The notes: generated by a model from the sequence alone, not told the origin. 64,000 nucleotides of DNA from Thinopyrum elongatum (GCA_011799875.1 CM022301.1:322294929-322358928), one strand, 5' to 3'. Shown: positions 45,148 to 56,311, counted from the stretch's first letter. Numbers and translations: made by a program.

Positions 45148-47634
45148 GAGCAGCCTATGGAACAAAAACCAAAGATGACAATACTTGAATCTATGCATTA
45201 TGCCTAGCTAGGGGCATAAAACGATAGCGCTTGTTGGGAGGCAACCCAATGAATAAAATATATTTTTCTTTTTGTTTCTGTTTTTGTGTGTTCACGCAAT
45301 TATGCCTCTGTTATGATTGTGTTTTTTATGTTTTAATTAGTGTTTGTGCCAATTAATGCCTTTAGGATGGCTTTGGGTGATAATTGATTTGATCATGTTG
45401 GAAAACAGAAACTTTTACATCCAGTAGCAGAATTGTTAAAAATCACTGGAGCGACAAAAACTCTGAATGTTTTACACAATATTGATATATGAATTTCCTC
45501 TGTTGTCCTAATGTTTCAGAATTTTTGGAGTTACAGAAGTATGAGTAAAATTCGAGTCTTTACAGACTGTTCTGTTTTTGACAGATTCTATTTTCGTTGC
45601 ATTGTGTGCTTATTTTGATGAATCTATGGACTATATAGGGGGTTTTTAGCCATGGTAAAGTTAGAATACAGTAGATATAATGCAATAACAAAATATTAAT
45701 GGGTTTGCAACAGTACTTAAAGTAAGGATTGGTTTTCTTATACTAACGGATCTCACGAAGGTTTTTGTTGAGTTTTCTGTGATTGAAGTTTTGAAGTTTT
45801 GGGTGAGATCATGATGGATGAAAGAATAAGGATTGAAAAGAGCGTAAGCTTGTGGATGCCCATGGAACCCCAAGGCAATATTCAAGGAGAACCAAGCAAC
45901 TAAGCTTGGGGATGCCCCGGAAGGCATCCCCTCTTTCTTCTAACAACCATCGGTAATTTTACTTGGAGCTATATTTTTATTCGTCACATATCATGAGTTT
46001 TGCTTGGAGCGTCTTGTATTATATGAGTCTTTTCTTGTTTTGATTTTTAGTTTGTCACAGCCATCCTTGCTGGACACACCTATTTGAGAAAGCCATAATG
46101 ATGCTATGATTTTTTAGAATTGCTCTATGTGCTTCACTTAAATTTTTTGAGCTATGGAATTGCTCTAGTGCTTCACGTATATCTTTTTGAGCACGGTGAT
46201 GCTTTAATCTTTGAAGAAATTCTCTCATACTTCACTTATATTATTTTGAGAGATGAAAAAAATTACTTATGCTCATGTTCTTCACTTAAATTTGTTTGAG
46301 AGCTTGTTATAAGAAATGGTAATATATTGAATTAGTCCCAAAGTGATTGATATCCAAGAGGGATATAATAAAAACTTTCATGAAGATCATTGGATATTAA
46401 AATTTTGATTCCTTGTAATAGTTTTGAGGTATGATGATAATAATATGTGAGTCATGTTGGTGAGTAATTATGCTTTAGTAAGAATATTGGTGTTAAGGTT
46501 TGTGATTCCCTATGCAAGCACGAAAGTCAATAGTTATGCAATGAAATTAGATCCTACTTGTGGTGCATTATTCGGTGTTAGTTATGCTTAATGCTCATTT
46601 ATGAGAATTTTTGTTTCTTGGTTGGTTGCTTCTCAATCTATTTGCTAGCCTTTCCTTGTACTAATTAGGAATACTACTTGTGCATCCAAAATCCTTAAAC
46701 CAAGTTGTGCCATATGAGTCCACCATATCTACCTATATGCGGTATTTCCGTGCCGTTCCAAGTAAATTTGTATGTGCCAACTCTAATTTTCAAAATGAAT
46801 TTCATTTTTGTGTGCCTGTACTGCTCATGAAGTGGCAGGGGGTGGCCAATATTTTTCCATGCTAGATGTGTTATTCTCAAGATGAGTGTTTATTTACTTG
46901 TCATTGCACGAGAGTGTGGCGGTAATAGGGATGCCCAGTCCCGAAATGAAAAAGAAATTTACTTTATGTTGTCAAATAATAAATTCCTTGGAAAGTGTTG
47001 GTATGGAAGGCACCCGTGGATACAGCTAGCCATGGATTGTGAAAGAATGGTGGAAAAAGGAATAAACTTTATTTTATGTTTGGGAACCGCCTATGATGTA
47101 TCTAGCATGGAGAGTATTGAGAATTACTCGGTCGTTTTCGTTGACGGGAAAACTATGCCTCTCAAAATATTTTTATCTCTCAATTTAAGCTTTGAGCTCT
47201 GTCACCTCTACAAATCTCTGCTTCCCTCTGCGAAGGGCCTATCTATTTACTTTATGCAATTTTTATTTTTTTATTTGAGTCTCCATCTTCTCTTATAAAG
47301 CACAACTAGGGAGCACTATGATCATACTTGTGCATTAGATGTAGCTAATATTCGAGTGTGTTTCATGAATGGATCAATGATTGAGCATGATGGGCTAGGG
47401 ATAACTTTCGTTAGTGTTGATATTTTGAAATACATGCTTGCTTGTTGATATGCTCGAGTATTGAAATCTTCATGTCAAATATAGACTATTGCTTTGAATC
47501 ATCAAAAAGTCCAAATGTCCATGCTACAAAAAGAAAGAATATGTGATGAACATGTTAGGCACCATTCCACATCAAAAATTCTGTTTTTATAATTTACCTA
47601 CTCAAGGACGAGCAGGAATTAAGCTTGGGAATGC
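45148..47634 (+). other. outer Athila 3' non-coding region
   Basis: 2.5 kb with no supported frame. It starts with '…CTAGCTAGGGGC…GATAGC' and 'TTGTTGGGAGGCAACCCAAT', a word I associate with wheat Athila elements just after the coding part. It is AT-rich and holds degenerate repeats near 46100-46320 ('…gcttcacttaaatttt…gag'). It ends GGAATTAAGCTTGGGAATGC before the 3' LTR, the polypurine-tract position. Confidence 0.72.
45908..45931 (+). other. perfect hairpin in outer Athila 3' region
   Basis: GGGGATGCC, a 6-nt loop, then GGCATCCCC: a 9-bp perfect stem. Its function is unknown; it could be an RNA structural element of the transcript. Confidence 0.5.
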
Positions 47635-49199
47635 TGATACGTCTCCAACATATCTATAATATTTGATTGTTCCATTCTGTTATATTATCATTCTTGATGT
47701 TTTATATTCATTTTATAGCAACTTTATATCATTTTTTGTGACTAACCTATTGACACAGTGCCCAGTGCCAGTTGCTGTTTTTTGCTTGTTTTTTTACTTC
47801 GCAGAATATCAGTACCAAACGAAGTCCAAATGCCACGAAACTTTTTGGAGATTTTTTTTCTACCCAGAAGACAATTGGGAGCCAAGGAAGTACCGGAGGG
47901 GAGGCCGGTGGGGCCCACAAGGCACCAGGGCAGGCGTGCCCTGGTGGGTAGTGGGGCCCACAGGCCCCCTCTCCACCACCTCTCAGCTCTATAAATACCC
48001 AAATATTCCAGAAACCCTAGGGGAGTCGACGAAACACAATTCCAGCCGCCGCAAGTTCCAAAATCACGAGATCCAATCTAGAGCCCTATTCCGGCACGTT
48101 GCCAGAGGGGAACACGATCACAGAGGGGTTCATCATCCTCATTGGTGCTCCTACGATGATGCGTGAGTAGTTTACCACAGACCTATGGGTGCGTAGGCAG
48201 TAGCTAGATGGCTTCTTCTCTCTTTTTGATTCTCAATACAATGTTCTCCTCGATGTTCTTGGAGATCTATTTGATGTAATGACTTTTTGAAGTGTGTTTG
48301 TTGGGATCCGATGAATTGTGAGTTTATGATCAGATCTATCTATGAATATTATTTGAGTCTTCTTTGATCTCTTATATGCATGATTATTATAGCCTCGTAT
48401 TTCTTCTCCGAAACTTTGGTTTGGTCACCTAGATTGATTTTTCTTGCAATTGGAAGAGGTGCTTTGTGATGGGTTCGATCTTGCGGTCCTCAATCTCAGT
48501 GACAGAAGGAGAAGTGACACGCATGTATCGTTGCCATCAAGGATAAAAAGATGGGGTCTATTACTACATGAATAGATCTTGTCTACATCATGTCATCGTT
48601 CTTATTGCATTACTCCATTTTTCCTTGAACTTAATACACTAGATGCATGCTAGATAGCGATCGATGTGTGGAGTAATAGTAGAAGGTGCAGGCAGGAGTC
48701 GGTCTACTAATCTTGGACGTGATGCCTATATACATGATCATTGCCTTGGATATCGTCATAATTATTTGCTCTTCTATCAATTGCCCAATAGTAATTTGTT
48801 TACCCACCGTATGCTATTTTTCTCGATAGAAGCCACTAGTGAAATCTACGGCCCCTGGGCCTATTTCCTATCATATTGTTTCAGATCTATTATTCCAAAA
48901 ACCCAAAAATACCTTGCTGCACTTTATCTTTATTTATTTTATTTTGTGTTTTTATCAGATCTATTTATCAAATCTCATACAATTCAATCTATCTCAATAC
49001 CGAGGAGGGATTAACAACCCTCTTACGTGTTGGGTTGCAAGTATTTGTTATTTGTGTGCAGGTGCTATTTACATAGTGTTGCTTAGTTCTCCTACTGGAT
49101 TGATAACCTTGGTTTCATAACCGAGGGAAATACTTACCGCTGCCGTGCTACATCATCCTCTCCTCTTTGGGGAAATTCCAATGTAGATACAAGCAATCA
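47635..49199 (+). repeat. outer Athila 3' LTR (uninterrupted)
   Basis: 1565 bp, TGATACGTCTCC to AAGCAATCA, matching the split 5' LTR. It provides the empty-site sequence for the inner Athila insertion. TATA CTATAAATA at 47989-47997. Confidence 0.9.
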
Positions 49200-49204
49200 A
49201 CTAC
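49200..49204. repeat. target site duplication (right) of outer Athila: ACTAC
   Basis: Identical to 4750-4754, directly after the LTR end. Confidence 0.88.
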
Positions 49205-49570
49205 CACTAACACTAACCCTAACCCTAACCATTTCTTAACAAAACAACTAACCCTAGGACTAGATCGAACTACCCCAGCAATGATAGGCACACAATACAT
49301 GGTGTAAACACTAAACATAACCCTAAATGCATCATATAAATTGATTTGACCACAACACAATGATGAACTAGGTTTCAAAGAATGTGAGCCAATCCAACAA
49401 AGATACATGATTCCAACCAACCAAAATGAGGAGATGTGAGGGTGGGGGGGTACAACCCCCACCACACAACCTTATCCACTGCACATCACCCTACCACCAG
49501 GTACTTTGGCGGTAGCTTAACATGGCCTACCGCCGGGGACACTGGCGGTAGGAACTTTGCCACGTCAAAT
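49205..49570. other. flank right of outer Athila, with short inverted motifs
   Basis: Begins with a short CCCTAA-like run (two to three units, too short and of the wrong unit for plant telomere repeat). At 49508-49551 the word GGCGGTAG occurs twice in direct and once in inverted orientation (CTACCGCC at 49527-49534). Nothing else is recognised. Confidence 0.45.
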
Positions 49571-50704
49571 AAGGGAGACTATCGGAATCAGGGCTCCGGG
49601 GACCCAAGGGGTTCGAACTCTGGGGTGCGCTCGCTGCTAGCGCCCTGCTCTACCTCACAACTTCACGACGACACTCCGACGAGCACGAGCTAGGAAGGAA
49701 GAACAGTGGACATGTTAGTTACCCAGATTCAGGCCACCTCGCGGTGTAAAACCCTACTCCTGCTTGTCTGAGATTGCTTGGCGAGAGGCAGAACGAGAGT
49801 ACAAGGGTTATGGGGGAAGAAGATCGATCTCCTACTACGGCGGCACCCTGCCTTCTCTTATACCAGCCTTGGTCCTCTTCCCCCGAAAACACTTGGCGGG
49901 AAGGGTTGCCACAACGACCAGTTTGATGGGGGACAAGGTCGCAGCTTATCCTGATTAAAGGCGGTCTTCGCCTACAAAAGCCTCCCATCATGACGCGCTG
50001 GTGGGCTCGGTGATGACCTCCGCCCTGCGCGCCCGTCGTCTTGGTCTTCTTGCACCAATTAGGCAGCCTTTGGGGTTTGCTTTGGGAACCGGCGCGCTAG
50101 CCTTGCTCCCTTAGCATGAAAGAGGAAAGCCTCCTTATCCGCGCCTGCTGGCACAACCTCTGGCGCTGCTCGTCATCACGCGCGTCACCCACGTGAAGAC
50201 GCAGTACCGCGCGACCCCGCTGAACTTCTCTTGACTCGTTCGCCTCCATGAGGGCCTCGGGAGACCGCCCCACGAGAGGGCCTCGCGAGGCTCCTGGTGA
50301 TGCCTACTGACATGTGCCTCGCGAGGCGAGGTCCTCGCGAGGGTCTTGCTCATGAAGTTCTGTAGTGGGACATGCGCTAGGCCCAGGATATGCGCTGCGT
50401 CCTGGGCCGCAGGCAGATGGGCCTGGGTACCCCTAGTCCCACGGGCCCGACAGTAGCCTTCGGGCCCACCATGCGCACAACTCGGCCTGTTAAGGAGGGG
50501 CGAAACAGCGTGGGCCCCAACCGCCTGCGGGTTAGGCTCGATGCGTGGCGCGTGATGGAAAGTAGGGCGCCCCCACTTCTCCCATTACGCCTCGGCAACT
50601 ACCTGGGCTGACATAAAGCCTGCCCGCGCGCGGTGCAAGGCCATCATTGCATTCTCTGTGCACCTCCGAAGGCGAAGAGGCAGATGCCACTTCTCCTTCG
50701 AGTG
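49571..50704 (+). other. GC-rich upstream region, possibly LTR U3 or promoter
   Basis: No frame is supported: several overlapping frames of similar length exist on both strands. It includes 'CAGATTCAGGCCACCTCG' and 'GTGTAAAACCCTACTCCTGC', wording I associate with Triticeae gypsy LTRs. Palindromic CCTCGCGAGG words cluster at 50275-50345. It leads into a TATA box at 50705. Confidence 0.45.
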
Positions 50705-50712
50705 CTATAAAA
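50705..50712 (+). promoter_or_regulatory. TATA box upstream of B3-like ORF
   Basis: TATAAAAG in CTATAAAAGGGCG, about 185 bp before the first usable ATG (50889) of the ORF. Confidence 0.65.
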
Positions 50713-50888
50713 GGGCGAAGGGAAGGACCTTTCGGGTCATCTTCATCCAACAAACCCTCTCTTTCGCTTCCGCGCGCCGATCAAGCTCCTGCGATGATAG
50801 CGAGGGGGAGAGGCCGCGCTATGACGCCCAAGGTGTTGCCCCGGGGCACGTCCGCCCCCAGCAGCCGCCGACTCTGGCCCAAGCGGCT

Positions 50889-51424
50889 ATGGAAGAGGCG
50901 GCGCCTGTGGGCGCGGGCACAGGCGCGGAGGGTGAGGTGCCCGCGGCCGAGGGCGCCGAGGCGGCGTGGTCGCGCTGCTTCCCCAGTCGCAGCACCATTC
51001 GGCCGATGCGGTCCGCGAGTTCATTGTGGACATGCACCGCCGACCGTGCTCCTGGATTCGGCTCACGAACTCCTTTGCGGCGGAGATGGCCGACCGTGCG
51101 CCGCTAGGCCTGTGGTTGCAGGCGGATGGCTGCTGCAATGGTTCCTCCAGGGTGGCGGCAGAGTTCACCCCTAGCGGCTTCATGTTATTGAAGCAGGGGT
51201 GGAAGTCGTTCGCCCTCGCCCGCGGCTTGAAGCAGGGGCATATCCTCAAGTTCAAGTTTGATGCGGCCGCCACGCGCTTTGTGAAGATCTTCGGGGTCAC
51301 CGGCGACCGCCTGAAGTGCTGCATGGAGAGCGACGATAGCGACACCTCCAGCGAGGACGGCGACGACGGCGAGCCATCCCCCTCGAGCGGAAGCGAGGGT
51401 AGCGATGACTCCCCCACATCATGA
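50889..51424 (+). pseudogene. B3-domain-like protein, frameshifted
   Basis: ATG 50889 opens an Ala/Glu-rich N terminus ('MEEAAPVGAGTGAEGEV'). Between 50933 and 50966 the coding frame shifts, then runs to TGA 51424. The second part has the B3 DNA-binding pattern: 'IRLTNSFAAEMAD', 'LWLQADGCCNGSSRV', 'GWKSFALARGLKQGHILKFK', 'FVKIFGVTG', then an acidic Ser/Asp tail. B3 proteins are plant transcription factors. A shorter intact reading could start at ATG 51032. Context (TATA, 3' UTR-like tail, transposon surroundings) suggests a captured or transposon-borne gene. Confidence 0.65.
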
Positions 51425-51474
51425 GCGAGGAGGAGGACTCCAACTCGCGCCCGCGCCATAGCCTCGGTGGTGAT

Positions 51475-52330
51475 GCGCTCCGCCTGGGCTTCTTTTATTT
51501 TGTTTCTTTTCCTGCGTTGGATGGATGTGAGCCCCATGGGGGCGTGTAAGAACACAATGGCGCCCAAGTTCCCAATTTAATGTTTCTGTGGCTCAAAATC
51601 AAGTTTTTTCTTAGCGTTCCTTGTTAGGCTTGCCCCTCCTCTTCACGATCACCCTAGTGCTCTACGTCGCTAGGACCCAGCCCCAAGCTGTCCTTAGCCG
51701 TCGCTGGTATGTCAGGTCGCGATGCCTGGACAAGGCCAGGAGGTGAGGGGCTCTGAGGTCCGGTAAGAACTCCTGAGGTGCGGTGCTCAGGAAGCTCCCC
51801 CTTGATGCACAAGTGGCTCACGCGAGAGGAGAGGATTTTTCCTTAGGAGAGGTCATGAAAAGAAGGAACGCTACCAAAGACCATCAAGTCGCGTGGGGTG
51901 GTTAACTTAGCTTTTCGGGGTGCGATGCAAGGCGGCCGTGGCTCGCGAGGAGTTCACGTGGCGTCAGGGCGCGCCTCCCTAAAGTTTCTTCTTTATCTCA
52001 TCTCTTATCTGCACTGGATAAATGTAAGCCCCGCGAGGGGTGCGTGAACAACTGATTCCTTTTGCGTCTTAACTAATGCTTTTGTGATTTAAATTGTATG
52101 TTCCCTCCTAAGATCTGCTCGTAGGGTTCACCCCATTTTTCCTTGCTTGCTAAGGTGCTCTACGTCATCAGGACCTAGCCCACGAGCGAGCCTCAAGCGC
52201 CGCTGGTATGTCAGGTCGCGATGCCTGGAACAAGGCCAGGAGGTGAGGGGCTCCGGAGGCTAGTGAGCGCTCCTGAGGCGCGATGCTCAGGGACCCCCCT
52301 TGACGTGCAAGCAACTCACGCGAAAAAAGG
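51475..52330 (+). repeat. tandemly duplicated block, offset about 499 bp
   Basis: GCTGGTATGTCAGGTCGC occurs at 51703 and 52202; flanking words ('gtgctctacgtc…aggaccc/tag', 'caaggccaggaggtgagggg', 'tgctcagg…cccccttga') are also repeated. Each unit also has a 'ggataa/gatg-tgtaagcccc' motif near its start. It lies in the 3' part of the B3-like unit. Confidence 0.75.
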
Positions 52331-52945
52331 AACAACCTCCGCCTAGGTCGTGAGAGGAGGGAACTCTAGAGGCGACATCGGTGCCTCGTGAGGCGATTAG
52401 ACTTAGCTTTATGCGCGGATTGGTGTCCGGTAGACCATGGCTCGAACCTTGGAGCTTTTGCCGCACGAAGCCCTTCGTGTAGTCATGCCAGGCTGCCAAG
52501 CTCTTGGTTCCTGAGGCACTGCACACTTGAAAAGTTTTGAGGCATAGGCGCGACATGCACTCGCCGACCTACTTGTGTCTGTTCCATGAGGAGATGAGGC
52601 TCCAAGGATCTCGGTGAGGTGACGAGCACAGGAGCGGGCCCACGAACCAGAGCTCGATCGCTTGGATTTATCAGCGCTGCAGGGACGGACCCAAGCACAG
52701 GTGCTGTGCCTAGTCCCCACTCATGGGACGATCAGGAGAAGAGTTGCAAGGGCGTGACGATCTCAATGGTGGCGAGGCACCAAACACAGGGTTAAGCAAG
52801 CAACATAAACTCATTAAAGCATAACCAGATTCTGTACGCGACCAAAAAGTGAGGCGGCTGCAGGGACGGACCCTGGCCAGCTTTAGGATGATGCAGCCCA
52901 AGGGGCGCCCTCAATTTCGAACAAACCAAAAAGTGACCTGGCAAC
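52331..52945. other. unassigned GC-rich stretch
   Basis: No frame is supported. 'GCTGCAGGGACGGACCC' occurs twice (about 52675 and 52857), suggesting a further partial repeat. It ends at the LTR at 52946. Confidence 0.4.
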
Positions 52946-54353
52946 TGATAACCCACAAGTATAGGGGATCGCAACAGTTTTCGAGGGTAGAGTATTCAAC
53001 CCAAATTTATTGATTCGACACAAGGGGAGCCAAAGAATATTTGTAAGTATTAGCAGCTGAGTTGTCAATTCAACCACACCTGGAGATTAATTATCTGCAG
53101 CAAAGTGATCAGTAGCAAAGTAGTATGATAGTTTTGATAGTAGTAGCAACAACAATAGTAACGGTAACTATGATAGCAATGATTTTGTAGCAAGTGTAAC
53201 AGTAACAGTAGCAGTAGTAACTTAGCAAGAACAATATAAGAGAAAATTGTAGGCATTGGATCGGTGAATTCGTTGGATGATATTCATCATATAACAGTTA
53301 TAACCTAGGGCAATACACTAGCTCCAGTTCATAAATATAATGTAGGCATGTATTCCGTAAATAGTCATACGTGCTTATGGAAAGAACTTCCATGACATCT
53401 TTTGTCCTACCCTCCCGTGGCAGCGGGGTCCATATGGAAACTAAGGGATATTAAGGCCTCCTTTTAATAGAGAACCAGAACAAAGCATTAGCACATAGTG
53501 AATACATGAACTCCTCAAACTACGGTCATCACCAGAAAGTATCCCGAATACTGTCACTCCGGGGTTTACGGATCATAACATGTAATAGGTGAATATAACT
53601 TGCAAGATCGGATCTAGAACATAGATATAATGGTGATAACATAAACGGTTCAGATCTGAAATCATGGCACCCGGGCCCAAAGTGACAAGCATTAAGCATG
53701 GCAAAGTCATATCAACATCAATCTCAGAACATAGTGGATACTAGGGATCAAGCCCTAACAAAACTAACTCGATTACATGATGAATCTCATCCAACTCCTC
53801 ACCGACCAGTGAGCCTACGAAGGAATTACTCACTCTCGGTGGGGAGCATCATGGAATTGGTGATGAAGGAGGGTTGGTGATGACAAAGATCAAAGATCCC
53901 CCTCTCCGGAGCCCAAAACGGACTCCAGATCTGGCCTCCCGATGAAGAACAGGAGGTGGCGGTGGCTCCGTATCGCGAAACGAGATAATTCTTCCTCCCT
54001 GATTTTTTTCTGGAAAAATAGGATTTTATAGCATTGGAACCAGGGTCTGCGGGGCCACTAGGTAGGCACAACCACCTGGGCGCGCCTGAGGGGGGCGCGC
54101 GCCCTGGTGGGTTGTGCTCACCCAGGCGCCCCCTCCGGTGGTTCTTGGCTCTAATATTTTTCTTTTATTGTATAAAAATTCTCCAAAAAGTTTCGTTCCA
54201 ATCCGAGAACTTTTATTTCTACGCAAAAACAACACCATGGTAGTTCTGCTGAAAACAACGTCAGTCCGGGTTAGTTTCATTCAAATCATGCAAATTAGAG
54301 TCCAAAACAAGAGGAAAAGCGTTAGGAAAAGTAGATACGACGGAGACGTTTCA
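52946..54353 (-). repeat. Athila-type LTR, minus orientation, with adjoining internal scrap
   Basis: On the minus strand it starts TGAAACGTCTCCGTCGTATC (terminal A/T change) and ends CTTGTGGGTTATCA, 1408 bp. It resembles the Sabrina/Fatima-type LTR but is a different family from 5026-6544. After it, 54354-54630 still resembles internal 3' sequence ('CCCAAGCTTAAACCTTTGCT'), so this is a truncated element and not a solo LTR. No target duplication is seen. Confidence 0.82.
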
Positions 54354-54931
54354 GCTGCCCAAGCTTAAACCTTTGCTTGTCCTCAAGCAATTCAGTTGAT
54401 AAACTGAAAGTGAAAAAGAAAAACTTTTACGAACTCGTTTGCTCTTGTTTACATAAATAAGCTTAAGTAGCACCCAGGTTTTCAGCAAAGATTATAACTA
54501 ACCATGTTAACAATAACTCTTAAAAATTATATTAACTCATATAAATGACATAATCAACTAGCGAGCAGTAATAAAACATCTCAAATGACAACACCTTGTC
54601 AAAACAATCATGATATAATATGACAACAGTGGTACCTCGCTAGCCCTTTCTGAGACTGCAAAACATAAATGCAGAGCACCTCCCATTGGTACAACAAGGT
54701 GCTATACAAATGGTTTTTAACCCCTTTCTGCGATGGCATTCTGAACCGTCACCGAGTGAGTGTGCGATAGGAGGGTCCTTCCCACACGACCCAGAAACCG
54801 TCGGGGATAGGCCCTCCTGGCACACACGCTCGGCAAAATGAGGTCGTGTGCGATGGGCGAGCGATGAAATACGATTATACGTACAATTATGCTAAAAAAA
54901 TACAATGATACAGGCCAAATCATTTCCGGTC

Positions 54932-55143
54932 GTAAGTTCATCCCACACAGTGAGTCCCGGCTAAACATTTCCATTCGTATGTACATTCCACATAGTCAAT
55001 CCAAGGAATACGTTTCCGTTAGTATGTACATCCCACACAGCCAATCCAAGAACTACGTTTCCGTTCGTATATACATCCCACATAGTCACTCCAAGGAAAT
55101 TTTTTCCTTTCGCAGGTACATCACACACAATTTTCCCCATTAA
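54932..55143. repeat. 45-bp tandem repeat, about 4.7 copies
   Basis: Units start at 54932, 54977, 55022, 55067 and 55112, exactly 45 bp apart, each near 'cgtatgtacatcccacacag-caatccaag'. Because 45 is a multiple of three, one plus-strand frame stays open with 15-residue repeats; I do not treat it as a gene. Confidence 0.88.
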
Positions 55144-55663
55144 ATCGTTTGTGATAGCGTTGCCATTGCAGACGATATTAACAATTTTACCGTTTGCGTT
55201 ATTGAATGCATCACACACGGTGCCTAGAAGAAACTGTGTGGCATAGGCTGTCCATCACACACACTTTTTATGTAGTAAACGTTTGCGCAAGGTGGCCTAA
55301 CGCAAACAGTTTTCAAGAGGAAGTCGTGTGTGATTGTTCATTGATCCAACACGGTTTATTCCTAGAAACTGTGTGCGTTGCCTGAGGTCATCGCCCACGG
55401 TGTTTTCTCAATAACCGTTTGCAATAGAAAAACCCAATTAGCAGGCTAATCGGCTCCTATTATTAATAATCCATTTATTACTCTAATTGACATTTCATAT
55501 TAAGCACACAATATATTTCATTTTCGTATTAAGGAAGCAGGATTTCATAATTGAAATACATCAGAGTACAACATTATATAGCTTCAGCACTCAGCTACCC
55601 TATTACACAACTGCACCAGCACCAAGTTTCACATGGAACATCTATAACCTTTCAAAATTAGCA

Positions 55664-56311
55664 TCATAGATGGTACATAGGCAGATGAATCTCATCTGGA
55701 AAACTGCTGAAGTGGAAGGTGAATATTGAGCCTTCATTGATGTTGAAGGTCTTTGCAACTTTAGGCCAGTGCCTGTGGATGATTGACCGTCCATCCTTCG
55801 TCCTCTTTAGGAACACTTCAATATTGAACCGTGGGTGTTGTCTGAATACCTTCCTGGCCTCCTGACCATACAGGTGGTTTGAGAGGTAATCATCAGTGAA
55901 CTGCTTTGGAAAGGCCTGAAAACAAGGATGTGCATAAATATCTTCTCTAGATTGGAAATGGGGCAAAGTAATAAAAATGCCAAGTTATAATAGTTAGTAC
56001 CATCCTGTAGTGAACTGATGCCTTCTTCATTGTGCAGACAAAGATCTTGTTGTTTTTTGTCGCTAATTTCTTTATCCTAACAATCTTTCTAAGTTTCTTG
56101 ACTTGACTGATATTCATGGACAACTCATTTCCCCATATGCAAAAAGGGTCGAACAGTGGGTTAAACCCTCTGACAGCAGGACCTACATGTGCAAGACCAA
56201 ATTGTTAAAAACCTAAATATCAGAATGGTTCTTGCCATTGCACAATAATGTGCTATTAGACAAAGGACCATGCATGTGCAAACCTCGATTGTAAACCTCA
56301 GTGCTTCCCAT
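55664..56311 (-). CDS. B3-like domain protein, three exons
   Basis: Exons (minus): 56311-56284, 56182-56001, 55915-55664; 462 nt, 153 residues. Junctions are consensus: CGAG|GTTTGC … CACATGTAG|GT and GGATG|GTACTA … TTTTCAG|GC. Phases match and no stop intervenes, while the alternative phase of exon 1 stops quickly. Exon 2 has 'FNPLFDPFCIWGNELS' and a Lys-rich stretch; exon 3 has 'AFPKQFTDDYL', 'IEVFLKRTKDGRS' and 'NINEGSIFTFHF', a B3-type fold pattern. A good acceptor (GTTGCAG) just upstream of the ATG means more 5' exons may exist. Function would be DNA binding, by family; transposon-borne or captured copy is inferred. Confidence 0.62.

Larger units (their letters stand above)
4755..49199 (+). 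mobile_element. outer Athila-like Ty3-gypsy element, non-autonomous, carrying all nested insertions
   Basis: The 5' LTR (4755-5025 plus 14924-16244) and the 3' LTR (47635-49199) share sequence throughout, both starting TGATACGTC and ending AAGCAATCA, and are flanked by ACTAC. Inside are a primer site at 16256, a gag fragment at 16439-16945 and a protease fragment at 44704-45147, but no reverse transcriptase or integrase. Removing the nested elements leaves roughly 6.8 kb. The stop right after the protease and the long conserved non-coding 3' part suggest the family is non-autonomous. Confidence 0.88.

Noticed and set aside
49205..49240. Telomere-like CCCTAA run
   Set aside because: Only two or three CCCTAA units; plant telomere repeat is CCCTAAA. 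Too short to be an interstitial telomere.
52946..54353. Solo LTR
   Set aside because: Internal 3' sequence continues beyond 54353 and no target duplication is seen, so it is a truncated element.
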